Origin: Mercenaria mercenaria
Lineage: Eukaryota > Mollusca > Bivalvia > Venerida > Veneridae
Assembly: GCF_021730395.1 (NCBI RefSeq)
Contig: NC_069364.1
Coordinates: 82,329,501 to 82,393,500, forward strand
Direction: 5' to 3'
DNA length: 64,000 nucleotides
A program made the position numbers and the translations under genes. This document shows, piece after piece, positions 21,611-34,689 of this stretch. Numbering within the stretch: the first letter of the stretch is position 1; every line of letters begins with the position of its first letter. The notes under the pieces were generated by a model. The model saw only the letters and a program-made list of their open reading frames with translations, was not told the origin of the DNA and searched no databases.

Positions 21611-23480
21611 TCCACTTCCCTTACCCCGAAAAAAAAAACAATTATATATTATAGTATTCTCTGACAACACATAGTTTATTGTCTTCAGATTAGATCTTTG
21701 TTTTCTACTTCAGATTAGATCTTTGTTTTCTACTGGGAGTAGAAATTGTTCGAGAGTGAGATTGTCATATTTCTATGCAAAACACGAAGCGATCTTACTG
21801 TGTCCGAACTTAGCTACCCAGCGATTCTTAGTATAGATATTACTTGATAGCACTGGCTTTACGGTGTAAGTCCAATTCAGTTGACACAAATGCATATCGT
21901 TCTGTTTTCAGAAAATGATATAAAATAGAAAAGGTAGAGACTCCACAGGTCGCTCAACACGACAAAAACGAAAATGTTGCAGGCTCGGTTTGATTGAGCC
22001 CGTTCATGGACGGTGGTTGAAATGGATGCTACTGTCTACGTCCTCTAGCCCCGGGTTGAACAGAACCCAACATTTACACGTGCTACAAGTACAAAAAAAG
22101 AACAATCAGATACATCCGCAGATGTGTTCATACGGAGGTGCACTTAGAGCCTTCAATGATACACTAGCGCGTAATATTCCATGAAAAGCGGCGTATGGTC
22201 CCCAGTTAAAATAATGGGTTTGCTCTAGCGAGAAATTTAGAAAGGGGAAGAAATACTTGCATTATTTTCTCGTGACACATTTGCTCAGACCAGAAGACTA
22301 TATAAAAATGTTGTGTTCTTGAGATTTTTAAAATGCATTTGCCAATAAATGCATTTTTATCACTCAATTTATGAAACATTCATAAAAATTAAATAGTTAA
22401 GTTTTCCATTAAGATTGCAAAGTCAAAAAGAACACACCTGTTAACAGATAGATGAATAATCCTTGAAGCACGTTTTTCTGAAGCAAAGTCATTTTATTAT
22501 GTTTTATTTGCACAACTTTGCAACTTTTTAAAAGTATAAACAAAATCTCCAGACACTATGAATCATTTCGCCTGTTTTAAATTCATATATTCATTCAGGT
22601 TTTATGACCGTGAACCCGCCGACTTATGTAAACTTGAAAATCAATAGTTGTTAGTTTATCTGTAGACCTATTTCAAAAAATATATCGGGATAAGGCCAAG
22701 GTTAAAATGATATTGACAATGGTATTCTGTAATGATTGCATCACCAAGGATTGATCACTTGTTTTCTTGAATTATTCAGAGCACAATTTGAAATTGACAT
22801 GCATTTAGAAAAGTATGCCTATGCAAAACATATAAATATACCCTAATATTAAAAGTGCATTTGTGTTTACATTTCTCAAAAATCTGAGTTATAAACTTTT
22901 GTGACTTTTCATAAAAATATTTCAAATACCACACGCAGTTAAATTCCTTTTAGATTTGGGAGTCGCTTTACAGTGAAATTCTCTAATCGATACATTAAAG
23001 ATTTTAATCAAATTATTGTCCTAAATGTTTGTAAGCCAAACTATGAGTTATTTGAAATGAAATTGTACATTCGCCAAATATCAGTTTTTGCGCTGCGTGT
23101 ATTCGTGACCTACATTACACTATTAAACAAAGAAGACTGGAAGTGTGACAATATTGTACAATAAGCTCACAGACTGTATGCCACCATATCAAATATCATA
23201 TCGCCGCGCTGAAAAAATACTGGGAAGTATTTGGTGGATGTCGTTAAGGATGAAAAAATGATATCGTGTTAGAATCGAAATGGTATATTTCAAACAGTGT
23301 TTTTCTCTTGAATAATCATTACATGTCGTTCAGATATATATTATTATAACACTCGGGCTGCGTCGTCTTCATATCATTTTTTCGCTTCTGAACTCTAAAC
23401 AATGGTGTTTCTTTTTTCAATTCTTGTTGTCGAGAGGCACATTTTGTGAACCATTTCTTTTGTACTGATTGACACTAAGT
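21610..23480. other. Intergenic stretch, no gene seen
   Basis: Includes a short direct duplication 'cttcagattagatctttg' (21,685 and 21,709). Open frames here are short and unsupported. Confidence 0.4.
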
Positions 23481-24806
23481 ATCAATACTAGCAGTATTTT
23501 AATGAATATGTTCTGTCTGTACTTTTGGCATCTCTCATGGACTGTTTTGAATATAATTTGTCTGTACATTTAGCATCTTGACTGGACCTTTTGTGAACAT
23601 TTACTTGTAGTATCTGTACTGGACCTCTTGTGAACATATTCTGCCTGTATGGCATCTCTGGACTGTTTTGAGTATATTCTGTCTGTACTTGTAGCATCTG
23701 GACTGGACTTCTTGTGAACATATTCTGTATGAACTTGTTGCATCTCTACTGGACTGCTTTGAATATATTCTGTCTGTTCTTGAAGCATCTCTACTGGACT
23801 GTTTTGAATATATTCTGTCTGTATTTGTAGCATCTGGGTTGGATTTCTTGTGAATATATTATATCTGTACTTATGGCATCTCTACAGGACTGTTTTAAAT
23901 ATATTCTATCTGTACTTATTGCATCTCTACTGGACTGTTTTGAATATACATTTTTTTATTCTGGACTGGATTTCTTGCGAACATATTCTGTATGAACTTC
24001 TGGCATCTCTACTGGACTGTTTTGGATATATTCTATCTGTACTTATGACATCCCTACTGGACTGTGTTGAATATATTCTGTCTGTATTTGTAGTATATAG
24101 GCTAGATTTCTTGTGAATATATTTTATCTGTACTTATGGCATCTCTACTGGACTGTTTTGAATATATTCTGTCTGTATTTGTAGCATCTAGGTTGGACTT
24201 CTTGTGAATATGTTTTATCTGTACTTACGGCATCTCTACTGCACTGTTTTGAATATATTCTGTCTGTATTTGTAGCATCTAGGCTGGACTTCTTGTAAAC
24301 ATATTTTATCTGTACTTATGGCATCTCTACTGGACTGTTTTGAATATACATTTTTTATTCTGTCTGTATTTATGGCATCTGTGCTGGACTGTTTTGAATA
24401 TATTCTGTCTGTTTTTGAAGCATCTGGACTGGATTTCTTGTGAACATATTCTGTATGAACTTCTGGCATCTCTACTGGACTGTTTTGGATATATTCTGTC
24501 TGTACTTATGGCATCTCTACTGGACTGTTTTGAATATATTCTGTCTGTATTTGTAGCATCTGGGTTGGACTTCTTGTGAACATATTCTATCTGTACTTAT
24601 GACATCCCTACTGGATTGTTTTGAATATATTCTGTCTGTATTTATAGCATCTAGGCTAGACTTCTTGAGAATATATTTTATTATATGTATTTATGGCATC
24701 TCTACTGGACTGTTTTGAATATATTCTGTCTGTATTTGTAGCATCTATGCTGGATTTCTTGTGAATATATTCTATCTGTACTTATGGCATCTCTACTGGA
24801 CTGTTT

Positions 24807-25093
24807 GCCCGCCCGCTTAGCTCAGTAGGTAAGAGCGTTGGTCTACGGATCGCGGGGTCGTGAGTTCGATCCTCGGGCGAGGCGTATGTTCTCCGTGACT
24901 ATTTGATAAACGACATTGTGTCTGAAATCATTAGTCCTCCACCTCTGATTCATGTGGGGAAGTTGGCAGTTACTTATGGAAAACAGGTTTGTACTGGTAC
25001 AGAATCCAGGAACACTGGTTAGGTTAACTGCCCGCCGTTACATGACTGAAATACTGTTGAAAAACGGCGTTAAACCCAAAACAAACAAACAAA
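24807..25093 (+). mobile_element. tRNA-derived SINE inserted in satellite
   Basis: It begins with a tRNA-like head (gcccgcttagctcagtagg ... gagttcgatcctcgggcg), continues with a body and ends 'aaaacggcgttaaaccc' plus an acaaacaaac tail. 'ctggactgttt' of the satellite is present immediately before the head and again after the tail, a target-site duplication of about 11 bp. A degraded relative lies at 49,383-49,530. Confidence 0.85.
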
Positions 25094-25472
25094 ACTGCTG
25101 GACTGTTTTGAATATATTCTGTCTGTATTTATGGCATCTGTGCCGGATTGTTTTGAATATATTCTGTCTGTATTTGTAGCATCTTGGCTGGACTTCTTGT
25201 GAACATATTCTATCTGTACTTATGGCATCTCTACTGGACTGTTGAATATATTCTGTCTGTACTTGTAGCATCTTGGCTGGACCTCTTGTGTAGATATTCT
25301 GACTTTACTTGTAACATATTGACCGGACCTTTGTCTTTACTTGTAACATCTTGGCTGGACCTTTGTCTTTACTTGTGGCGTCTATGCTGGACTGTTTTGA
25401 ATGTATTCTTCTCTTCGTGTAGCATCTGGACTGGACCTCTTGTAAATATATGCTGTCTTTACTTGTGGCATC

Positions 25473-25900
25473 GGTGGACGGATAGCTCAATGGTTTGCAC
25501 ACTGGCCTTCCAATCCTGAGGTCGGGGGTTCGATCCCCGGCAGCCACTCGGGAATGTTCAGAAACGCTTTTCAGTGTTTCCCATCCAAATAGAGGTGTAC
25601 TGGTCAGGAACCCAGGCAATCCTTGCGTGTATCAGTGCTACACACTGGGCACGTTAAAGACCCAGACGAGCTAGGCTAAGTTAGCCGGACAAGCCTGTAT
25701 CTGATTTCTGATCTCTCTGTCGTGGGGGCTTTGTCTCACTCTGTCTCTCTGGGCAGATCGCTCTGTGTCTGTACTAGTAGAGGATGAATTATGCGCCCTG
25801 CATATGTCGCTGCATTTGAACTATGTAAAGCGCCTTTGAATGTGAAATTGATCATGAAAAGGACGCAATATAAATCTGATATAATAATAATAATAATAAT
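25473..25900 (+). mobile_element. tRNA-derived SINE, same family as 8,428-8,799
   Basis: The head is 'ggtggacggatagctcaatg' with a T arm 'gggttcgatccccggcagc', then a body with 'gacgagctaggctaa', 'cctgtatctgatttctgatc' and 'cgctctgtgtctgtactag', and an (ataat)n tail. It interrupts the satellite. Confidence 0.88.
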
Positions 25901-26017
25901 CTGTGCTGGACTGTTTTGAACATATTCTTCCCTTCGTGGAACTGGATTTCTTGTGAACATATTCTGAATAAACTTTGGCATCTCTACTGGACTGTTCTCA
26001 ATATATTCTGTCTGTAT

Positions 26018-28778
26018 GTTGTGTTCTCGTAATTCCGTGGCTCTTAATCGGCAAAATTGCGCATGCGCATTTGATGTTAGGTATTACCATGTTGTTTTTA
26101 AACAAAAAGTAGCTGCAACTTTTCAATATAAACAAGCTAAGTCAAAAAATCAACAAGATATAACAGAAAATGAAAAATGTTTGTTGACCTACATTAGTCT
26201 GGAACAGCTGGCGGCTTCTCGTTGAATCCATGGTTCTGACTGGCTGACTGACTGATGATCTCTATGGTGAAGGGTACCTTGACAAATTACACTGTTCAGC
26301 ATTTAGTTAGGGGACTGCTTTATGTGTTGCTATAATTTTGTCACAGTCGGTTTGCATGTTTGTATTTTAATTAATAGTTTTTGTATACCATCCTATTTTT
26401 CTTTAGCATATAAAAAAACAAAGTAAACTTTAAAAGTTATGAATCATTTAAACGTCTAAACTGGAACATATTTACAGAGTTTCTTTTGCACAAGTTCAGT
26501 TACCTACTGCACACATTGGGGGCATAGAAAAGTACTATGCCTCCTGACAACATGCACTGAAGTACACAGGGCTAAATGGGCCCAGTGACCGCACTTGTCG
26601 CACATAGCCCAAATAACAATCTACAAGAAAGATAAGTCTTTCAAGTTTGGTGGTGATATTCGTTTACATATGCAGCACAAGTCCTGCTCCATTATCTCCT
26701 CGCCAGTGTCGGATCCATAAGAATCATCACCATCTTCAGCTGATAAAGCCTTTGTTTTCAGGTTCAAACCATTTGTTGATGGTTTTGGGGATTGCGGTTC
26801 TCGTGCTGACTTGTAAATTTTAAACTGAGTTGTTTTTTTTTTTTTTTTTTTTTTTTTTTTAGCTTTTTTTTTGTCTTTTGCTTGATGTTGAATTAGTTTC
26901 ATCTGTAATTCTCATTCCAGAGTGGTCAGACTGTGTATTTTCTTTCTCATTTTCTGTAATTTCAGTTATGTAGCTATCTTCTGTTATTGCTCTACGACCA
27001 GGCTTTGGTTTTGGAGTTTTAGATACTTTTTTCTTCAAGGCACAGTCACATGTTTTACATTGTCCATCATCTACTACTTGTTTTTCCACTTTCACTTTGA
27101 GGAACTCTTCAACTGCCTCTTTCCCGGACTTGATTGCTTTGGACTTTGCTAGGGGCCTTTCTTCCCTGAAGCCTTCACCGGGCAGGAGCTTTTGTAAGGG
27201 AACTTCTGTTGGTCCAAAGGGGGAAGATTCCAGGTATTTTTTAACCTTGACATTATATTGAGTGGGGTCATTGCTTTTAGATAAACTTTGCAAGCTATCT
27301 GACACATGTCAAAACGCGTTACAGTTTTGCCAATATGTGTACTCATATAAATTGCACATTCATTATAGTACTGAGACTTGAACGGGCCAAAGGTGGAAAC
27401 GTTCAGTGGCTGGAGGAGATGCGAAGTATGTACGGCAAAACAAATAATGTTATGTTCCTTGGCCCATGTAATCAATGTTTGGTTAATATGGGAACCGTGG
27501 CCATCATATATCAGAAGGACTTTCTCATTACCCGATGCCTGACCTCTCACATGAGGATATAACTGGCCTATATTAGAGTTTGACCATACAGTTTCTGACA
27601 TTTCACATTTTGCACCAGGAGTTGCTCCTTTCATCAGGTCTGGACGATAACCTTTGCCTTTAAATACAAGGAAAGGTGGGAGAGAATTTCCAATGGCATT
27701 TGAACATCCAATTAATATAATTGTGGTAGATCTTGGTGAAGTAATGGCCTGGGGTTTACTGTTGATAGGTGCAATAACATTTGGTGGTCGGTGTTCAGGC
27801 AGCAAACCAGTTTCATCAACATTGTAAATATTTTGAGGCTTATCATGGAGTTCATATTTGTCATGTACTTGCTTAAGGTTTGTATAATAGTTCTGCAGTA
27901 CTTCAGGTGTAGTGGAACGGGCTCTAGTACTATCTAGCTTTTGTGGCTTTAAAGAGCAAGTCTATGCTCCCATCTTTTCTTGAATGCATATAACCAATTG
28001 TTACTGATTGCCTTATTGTTACTCTTTTTGCCGAGATCGTATGCCAGTTCACCAGCAGTATGCTGGAGCTGAACATTAGTAATACCATAACCCAGCTCAG
28101 TCATTGTTTCAATATGTTCTACCAAGGTGGGTTCTTCTTCGTGAGTATAAGCTGTCTCTTTACCTTGCTTGAAACTTAAAGGATTTACTATACCCTTAAC
28201 CCTGTCTCATAAAGTCTGCTCAGGAACGCCATATTGCAGTGCTGCCCGTTGCACAGGTACACCCTTTTCTCTCACAGCATCATAGGCCTTCTGCATGCTC
28301 TCAGCAGCATATATTCTGTATTTCTTTTCAATCTTTTTTGGCTTTGTCTAAAAAACAACAACATTCAACATCTGACTGGCAAAATGTGACCATTTTAAGA
28401 CTATTAGATTATACAAAAAACGTCTAAGCATGGACAAGAGAAAAGGGCAAAAAAATAGAAGAAACTCATTACACATGCAACAAATCATTGCTACGAGGGA
28501 CATAATGTAAACTATTTTTCTGCAATAACTATAGCTGCGGTAGGCAACTCTGGGCGAAGCTTAAGTCACGTGACCTGCATCATGTCTGCTGCTGCACTCG
28601 GCTGCATGAAGTTTTGACAAATATCGCAAATTTACAAGTGCAAATGTCGAATTGTAAGTGTTTTTCGGGAAATTGCGTGTTTGTATTCGTGCATTACTGC
28701 ATAGTTTTAAGTAAATAAGCTATGATTACCTGTTAATTGCGCATTTTCGGATGCTGACAAATCTTTGTTTACTTTTTG
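26018..28778 (-). mobile_element. Pogo/Tigger-type DNA transposon remnant inside satellite
   Basis: The satellite stops at about 26,015 and resumes at about 28,779. The intervening 2.7 kb holds the transposase relic (26,504-28,347). Clear terminal inverted repeats were not found: 'aattgcgca' occurs near both ends (about 26,055 and 28,735) but not as a convincing terminal repeat. The exact element ends are therefore unknown. Confidence 0.6.
26504..28347 (-). pseudogene. Pogo/Tigger/Jerky-like DDE transposase with C-terminal PHD-like finger (degraded)
   Basis: Read on the - strand, an N-terminal HTH-like part (KKYRIYAAESMQKAYDAV ... ALQYGVPEQTL) is followed by WLYAFKKRWEHRLAL, then KPQKLDSTRARSTTPEVLQ. 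The catalytic core has YNVDETG, then LLIYDGHGSH and the AMTPLNIMSRLKNT region typical of pogo-family DDE enzymes. Next come PLAKSKAIKSGKEAVEEFLK and a CKTCDC motif, a poly-lysine run from a long homopolymer (26,830-26,860), and a C-terminal CCICKR ... WAMCDKCGHWAHLALC ... FLCPQC pattern that fits a PHD finger. Damage: a stop in TL-stop-DRV (about 28,207), frameshifts near 27,955 and 27,160 and around the homopolymer, and a TAG at 26,621-26,623 just before the finger's second half. The acceptor at 28,348 suggests an upstream exon that was not found. Confidence 0.82.
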
Positions 28779-29020
28779 AGAAACTTGCATGGACTTATTC
28801 TATCTGTACTTATGGTATCTCTATTGGACTTTTTTAATATACTAGTAGTCTGTCTGTACTTATGGCATCTATTCTGGACTGTTTTGAATAAAATCTGTCT
28901 GTACTCAGTGTTGCACCTGGACTGGACCTCTTATGAACGTATTATTCTCGAGTTTGTACTTTTGACATCTATGCTGGACTGTTTTTAATATATTCTGTCT
29001 GCATGTGTAGCATCAGGCTT
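28779..29020. repeat. Continuation of the 45-46 bp satellite
   Basis: Units 'ctgtacttatggtatctcta', 'gttttgaataaaatctgtct' and 'ttttaatatattctgtctg' match the array before 26,015. They show that the Tigger-type DNA in between split a single array. Confidence 0.85.
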
Positions 29021-29029
29021 TTGTGAACT

Positions 29030-31365
29030 TTTGGAATAGTTGACAATATTTTTATATTTCCAAGGTTATCTGCAGTTTTCTAAATAAACATATCTCCTGG
29101 TGAAATGATGCCTTGACCTAAATATACAGCTGTCTGAACTATATTACAGAGATAGCTGTATGTCTGACAAAACTATCTCTTGGTGACCCAGAAATATTTC
29201 TACAAAATACATACATTACACTGGTAAAATACTTTGATGCTGAAGTGTTTTTCATCATGTGCACACATTTTTTAGAAAAGCTGAATTTTGCAATACAAAG
29301 ATAAGATTATAAACTAGTATATTATGATGGGTTAGGGATGTGACTGGAATTTCATTTTTTTTAAACCTGACTTTAGATTTGCTTGAAAAAGAAAATTCCG
29401 GCTTCAATATATTGAAATAAAAAGTTCTGGCTCTAACTGAGAAAAAATATATCCAGGTCAAATTCTAATAAAATTTTTTCCATTACTCTGAAAACTATAT
29501 CCTTTACTTTTAAATTGTTTTTTGTTTAACATTTTATAATTGCAAAATATATATAATATAATATATAATTACCTTTACATGACATATATGTTGGGGTTTA
29601 ATTATTTTGCATGAATACTAGTATTACATTAGGGAAGAAATGCACTTTTTGTAACTGCACTATATATACACAAATGATAGATATTGCTTCATCCCCAGTT
29701 TCTATTATTAGATGTAGTTTCTGAATGAAAATGCTTTGAGATATTTTTCGATCATATAATCAAGCTAAAATACAGCAATTTAAACACTCATAACTTTAAT
29801 GGGTGTCTTGAAATAAACTGTCTATCTAAACTTCCTGAATCGAAGGTTTATTTGCTTTAATCATATCACATCGACAGTGTGTAAGGCAAGGGCAAAAGTT
29901 CTTTTTTTATCTGTTATCTTTATTTAAAACATGAGTATATTAAATAGCCTTGCTAGTACAAGTCCGGCGGTAAGACGCAGAGTAAAACTCAAAGAACCGT
30001 GAGTTCGTCCCTCTGCTCCTCCAACTAAAATTACTAATATTCTTCCGGACACGAGTCCCTCCCATGTGCATGTGTGCTGTGCTATTGGCATGCACACTTG
30101 CATTACTTTACCAAAACTTCAAGACTCCCTCCCGTGTGCGTGTGCGCTTTCCTGATGGAATTCACACGCGCATTATATTTCTAAAACCCAACGGTTGCTT
30201 CCTAAATGTCAGGTGGTTAAATTCCATTCCTTACTGACCTCCGCATTTGGAATGAAGGATAATCTTACGCATGGTACACACTATTGAATTATTCGCTTTC
30301 AGCTGTGAAGTATTTTTTATACATTTTTGATCTCGAAATAGACACAGTCCTGAATACAAAAATGGATACAAACAAATGAACCGTTGTACACCTCTGATAG
30401 GCGAGGAAGAGTGAACCATAAGTTTTGTAATTTAAATCTATCAACGTTTAAGGTATTTAAAAGTATACAGAATAATAACAATTCTTAAATAACGACATTG
30501 TTAACTATTGTTTTCAATCAGGAAAGAGGAAGAAGGAACAGTGAAAACGTGAAGAAAATTAAAAACCAATCGGCACGGTCGTATTAAAATGACTCATGGT
30601 TTCGAGCATTTGGGATAACTGCAGCGCTGTTTCAAGTCAATTTTTATAAATATTGTGGCAAACCATGAAACAGATGGCAGCCTTCTCACTGATGCGAGTC
30701 TTTGGAATATTTGCACTTGCAAGTAGTTTTCGGTTTCTAAAGTTTTAGCATGTTGTACATGTGACGAAAAGAAAAAAGTATTATTGGCATTAAAAGCGAA
30801 ATGCTCTTCTGAAAATTTTGTCATATAAGTTGCTAAAATCACTTAGGTAATATATTGCTTTCTTACAGAGAATGGTAACCACATATTGTATAACTTTTTT
30901 GTTTGAAAACACAATTATATACCTGTTCTTAATTTAAAATATATATATATATTAAAAAAAACTCAGATTGTTCATTCACAACAGTTCTTACAAAATTTCT
31001 TCTTTAATAGGGATATTTTTAAGTATCAAAATGTAGCGAAACATATTTTTGCAACTAAGAGCTGAAACACCACTTTATATGGGGCCCGGAATAAGGAGAA
31101 TAATAAATTCAAACGGTCGTCGATGTCAGCCAGTCATCTGAATGTATAAATAAATGCTTATGTTTAATCAATTATCAACATTATGATGTCATTCCACAAA
31201 TATTGTATTAGCTCTGCAAAACAAGACCACTCGCATATTTTTCTTTAAATCTTATCTCGAGTTTCAGTCTGTATTTAAGCCTTGAATTAATTTACCAGAT
31301 TTTCTGCAGCAAATTGGCAAATTACTTGTTTACATTGGTCTGGAATCTAAAATGAGCTGGTTGTA
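29030..31365. other. Intergenic stretch with little structure
   Basis: No gene was seen. A pair of about 80 bp direct repeats (30,040-30,180) shares 'gactccctcc.gtgtgc.tgtg' and 'cacacgcgcatta'-like text. A (ta)n run lies at about 30,938-30,953. The - strand frame at 30,594-30,842 has no recognisable domain. Confidence 0.4.
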
Positions 31366-31369
31366 AAAA

Positions 31370-34300
31370 ATGTTTCTCTGGATATATGTATGGTTTTACT
31401 TCACAATCACGCTGACTTCCGGTAAGAACTTAATTTTATGTACATGAATATAACAATTAAAGTACCTGTAGTTTGCTAGGACTTCAGTCCTAAATATTTG
31501 CTGGTTTGCTTGTTCTAGTGAAACGATTTTTTTTAAAAGTTTTCTAAAATCTAGGTAGTCTGTTCAACTGATCTGTCTATAGTACAGAGTCAATATGTAG
31601 TATAAAGACGTTGAAAAATCTAAATTCTAGTTCACATTGGTCGCATCATGGGTCTGCGAAAAAAGATGAGTATTTCAGATAAACAGTTTAAAATCATCAG
31701 TTTTGAACTCTAAAATGATCATTATTTACGGCTTTATACTCTGGATAAAATTTGTCCGTTTTTAGCTGCAACACTTTTCGTAAGGAAAACAACGTGAAAG
31801 AGTCGCGTAAAAGCATATATTTTAATTATTGAGTTACTAGAATTTTTCTTTTTCTCCCTAATTTTAACATACAGTGTCTAGCGAATCAAAATAAAACGAA
31901 AATGATGAAAACGGAGCATTAGAAGCAAAGTGAAACGGGCTGTGGAAAATATCAAGCCTAAGGGTAGAAATAATACTGCCCGATAAGTTCACATGAACGT
32001 ATCTAAATTATAATTGCTGCAACTTATCAAAACATGTGAAAAAGTAGAAAAAAATGGTAGCAATATATGGAAAAAAATGAAATTTTTGACAAGAACAATT
32101 TTCAAGATTATGCTTAACAACAGTGCAGCGTACATATCCATGCGGTAACTAATAAGACCTTTAATGGCACCCAGGATTTTATACTTTCTGACTTATGAGT
32201 TAACTTTGGGTTTCTGCGACCTTTACTTTTTAAGAGTCCAAAGACGAAACTATTAGGATTTAATTTACCTATCCTATCACACTACTTTCACTAGCAGCTT
32301 GGAATTTCTTTAAAGTTATATGAACGTCAATGCCCTTCCACAAATTCATAAAAGAAAATCATCTCCGTATGAGTAAAATAAGTAAGACGTGTGTCTGTAA
32401 GGCTCAATTTTTCGTGTTAATATTATGCAGTGTTTGTTGGGGCGCAGTTTGCAACTGAAACATGTGTGGAGGCCAGTCATACACAGAAAAGCTCGCGGCT
32501 GGATTGCACAGACGGATATATCTCTGATGTCACCGTCAAATCTGGAATGGGGAAATGCAAGCAAACAGGGGGTAAGAATCTAGGCGTAAAGACAGCAAAT
32601 GAAAATATATTATTGCAATTTTTTATCTTCAAGTGCTTATTTGATTGGGGAATGAAGAGTTAGACCAACTGGAAGTGCCTTGAAAGCAATGGTGGTGTTC
32701 TGCATAAAAACTCAGACATAGCGCCACGCAAACAAACAAACTATTATTTGTAAAATTTTAGTCACGTTTGTAAACACTGTATTGATAGTTCTGACATATT
32801 TTTAATTACAATGAATGTCTGCTTTCATGGCACCTCATTATAAACGATATTATGATGTACCTCCGGCAACATTTCCCACTAAAATACAGTTGAAACTCGT
32901 GGTCTAGAATTCAAAGGGATCGAGCTTTTTACTTCGAAATTTGAATTTAAATAATATTTTATGCACGTGTTTTCGGGTCGGGGGTAGGAAATGTCTTCTA
33001 GATAGCCGGAAGTTTGAGATAAGCGAGTTATGTTCCTGTCAAAATACACGCATTTGACGATATGTGTTGGTTTCTCAGGTGGATGTTTAGGTATGACACC
33101 AGCTTTGATGGTTAACAGCATGAATTGCTATTGGCACAACACTTGCTTGATAAACTGGCCACAGGACCCAATTGTCTTTACGGAACCTGATGTGACTGAC
33201 CGCACATGTTTGGGAATGGAACCAGCTTTCATGAGGATCCGCTACAACTGTTTCAAGCCGACTGACCACCAGGAAGATTATGGTTATGTTAAGTTGTCAG
33301 GAAATGGTTAATATACAATAAATAAATTATTTTATACAAAATTACAACGGATGGGGTAGGACTGGTTATAGCCACTTTGTAACTATAAGCCAATAATCGT
33401 ATGGTTTTGTCGACAAGAAACTTATTTATCTATGTAAACTTATTATATAACTACTCTAGAAAGGCATTCAAAGCATCATCCTTAGTCGTCTTTTCTAAGA
33501 ACATTTGACGTTCTGTGATTTGCTGAATATGTTGTTATACCGATGCAATTGCCTTTTCTTGACGTTTATGTATCAGAAAAGTTGCCTATATTAAAGTATG
33601 ACTGCTCAAGTACTGCTATATATTATGTCGAACCTACAAAACATAAACTATTGCGATTTTCTCATCGTAGAGCAAGTTAAAACCTTTATTGATAACGTTT
33701 TACTTTACATATGAGATAGGAGTCAGTTTTATTTTTTTTTTCAATTTTAACAATACATCGTCATTCTGTATTTTACAGATGTTCAACCTAAAAGACTTCT
33801 TATCGACATGTGCAGTGACCTGAAAGATGGGAAGTCTGTTTACACGAGAAATGGAGATTCTCATATGGCTGGGATTATCCGGAGCCACAAACTCCATCCT
33901 TGGAACTATTCAAATCAGCCTAGAAAATGTTCAGTGAAGATCTATTGGCCAACAGGACAAAGGCTTGTGGTAACAATTCAAAACATAGATCTAAGTGAGG
34001 ACGACCAACTTATTATTGGAAATAGGGGTAGGGTGCCAGTTAATGTTTCTTCCTCGGAAACTTTCAGTTTCTCAAACGGAAGCATTACGACAATCGTGTT
34101 TAATGTTGGAGAAGAGTCAAACAGTGGAAAAGGCTTCATACTTTGCTTCAAATGTAAGTTCATCTTTTCTATATGAGAAACAAACAACTGTCACACAAAA
34201 ATAAAACAGGTATGACACACTGGAATTTCGTAGGACAAATATCTAACACCACCGGTACGATAGTTTAAAATAAAATACCAACTGTAGACAGTTTTTACTT

Positions 34301-34641
34301 GTCATTGCATTATGCATGGATATGATTTTCCGCTTTAGTTGCTCACTAAACTAACTGTCTTGGAAGCAAATAAATACAGAAGTGATAGCTTATCTGGAAT
34401 CACTCAAAGAATCCTATGTTCAAGAAAATGATGTAAAAATAGACAGGTCAGGTGGCATTTGCCCATCTGGCACCTGCTTCACATATGCACGTGTTGTTAG
34501 CATATCGATGTATGCGTTAAATTTCTCAAAGTAGAACCTATGGCAGCATAGAATGCAACAAAAAGATAAAAAAAAAAAACTCACTCGCTCTGATCGGGTC
34601 TATTCATGAGAGGCAAAGAAATGTGTAACGCTGCGCTCATG

Positions 34642-34689
<48 letters not shown>

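Larger units (their letters stand above)
23495..26015. repeat. 45-46 bp satellite arranged as a ~91 bp dimer
   Basis: Two alternating monomers repeat about 50 times. One has the form 'ttgaatatattctgtctg', 'tatttgtagcatct' and 'ggactgga'. The other has 'cttcttgtgaacatattct', 'gtacttatggcatctctac' and 'tggact'. Monomers differ by substitutions and small indels. The open frames on both strands are consequences of the period (the dimer is not a multiple of three) and show no start or domain. The array is interrupted by two SINEs and continues at 28,779-29,020 after a 2.7 kb insert. Confidence 0.93.

Noticed and set aside
23495-25620. Long open frames on both strands with repeated peptides such as TDRIYSKQSS and LLDCFEYILSV
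   Set aside because: They follow the 45-46 bp satellite unit in several frames, have no start context, no domain and no splice signals.
34644-34689. Long poly-C tract as a functional G-quadruplex or i-motif site
   Set aside because: A homopolymer of this length in a repeat may well be a sequencing or assembly artefact; no other support.
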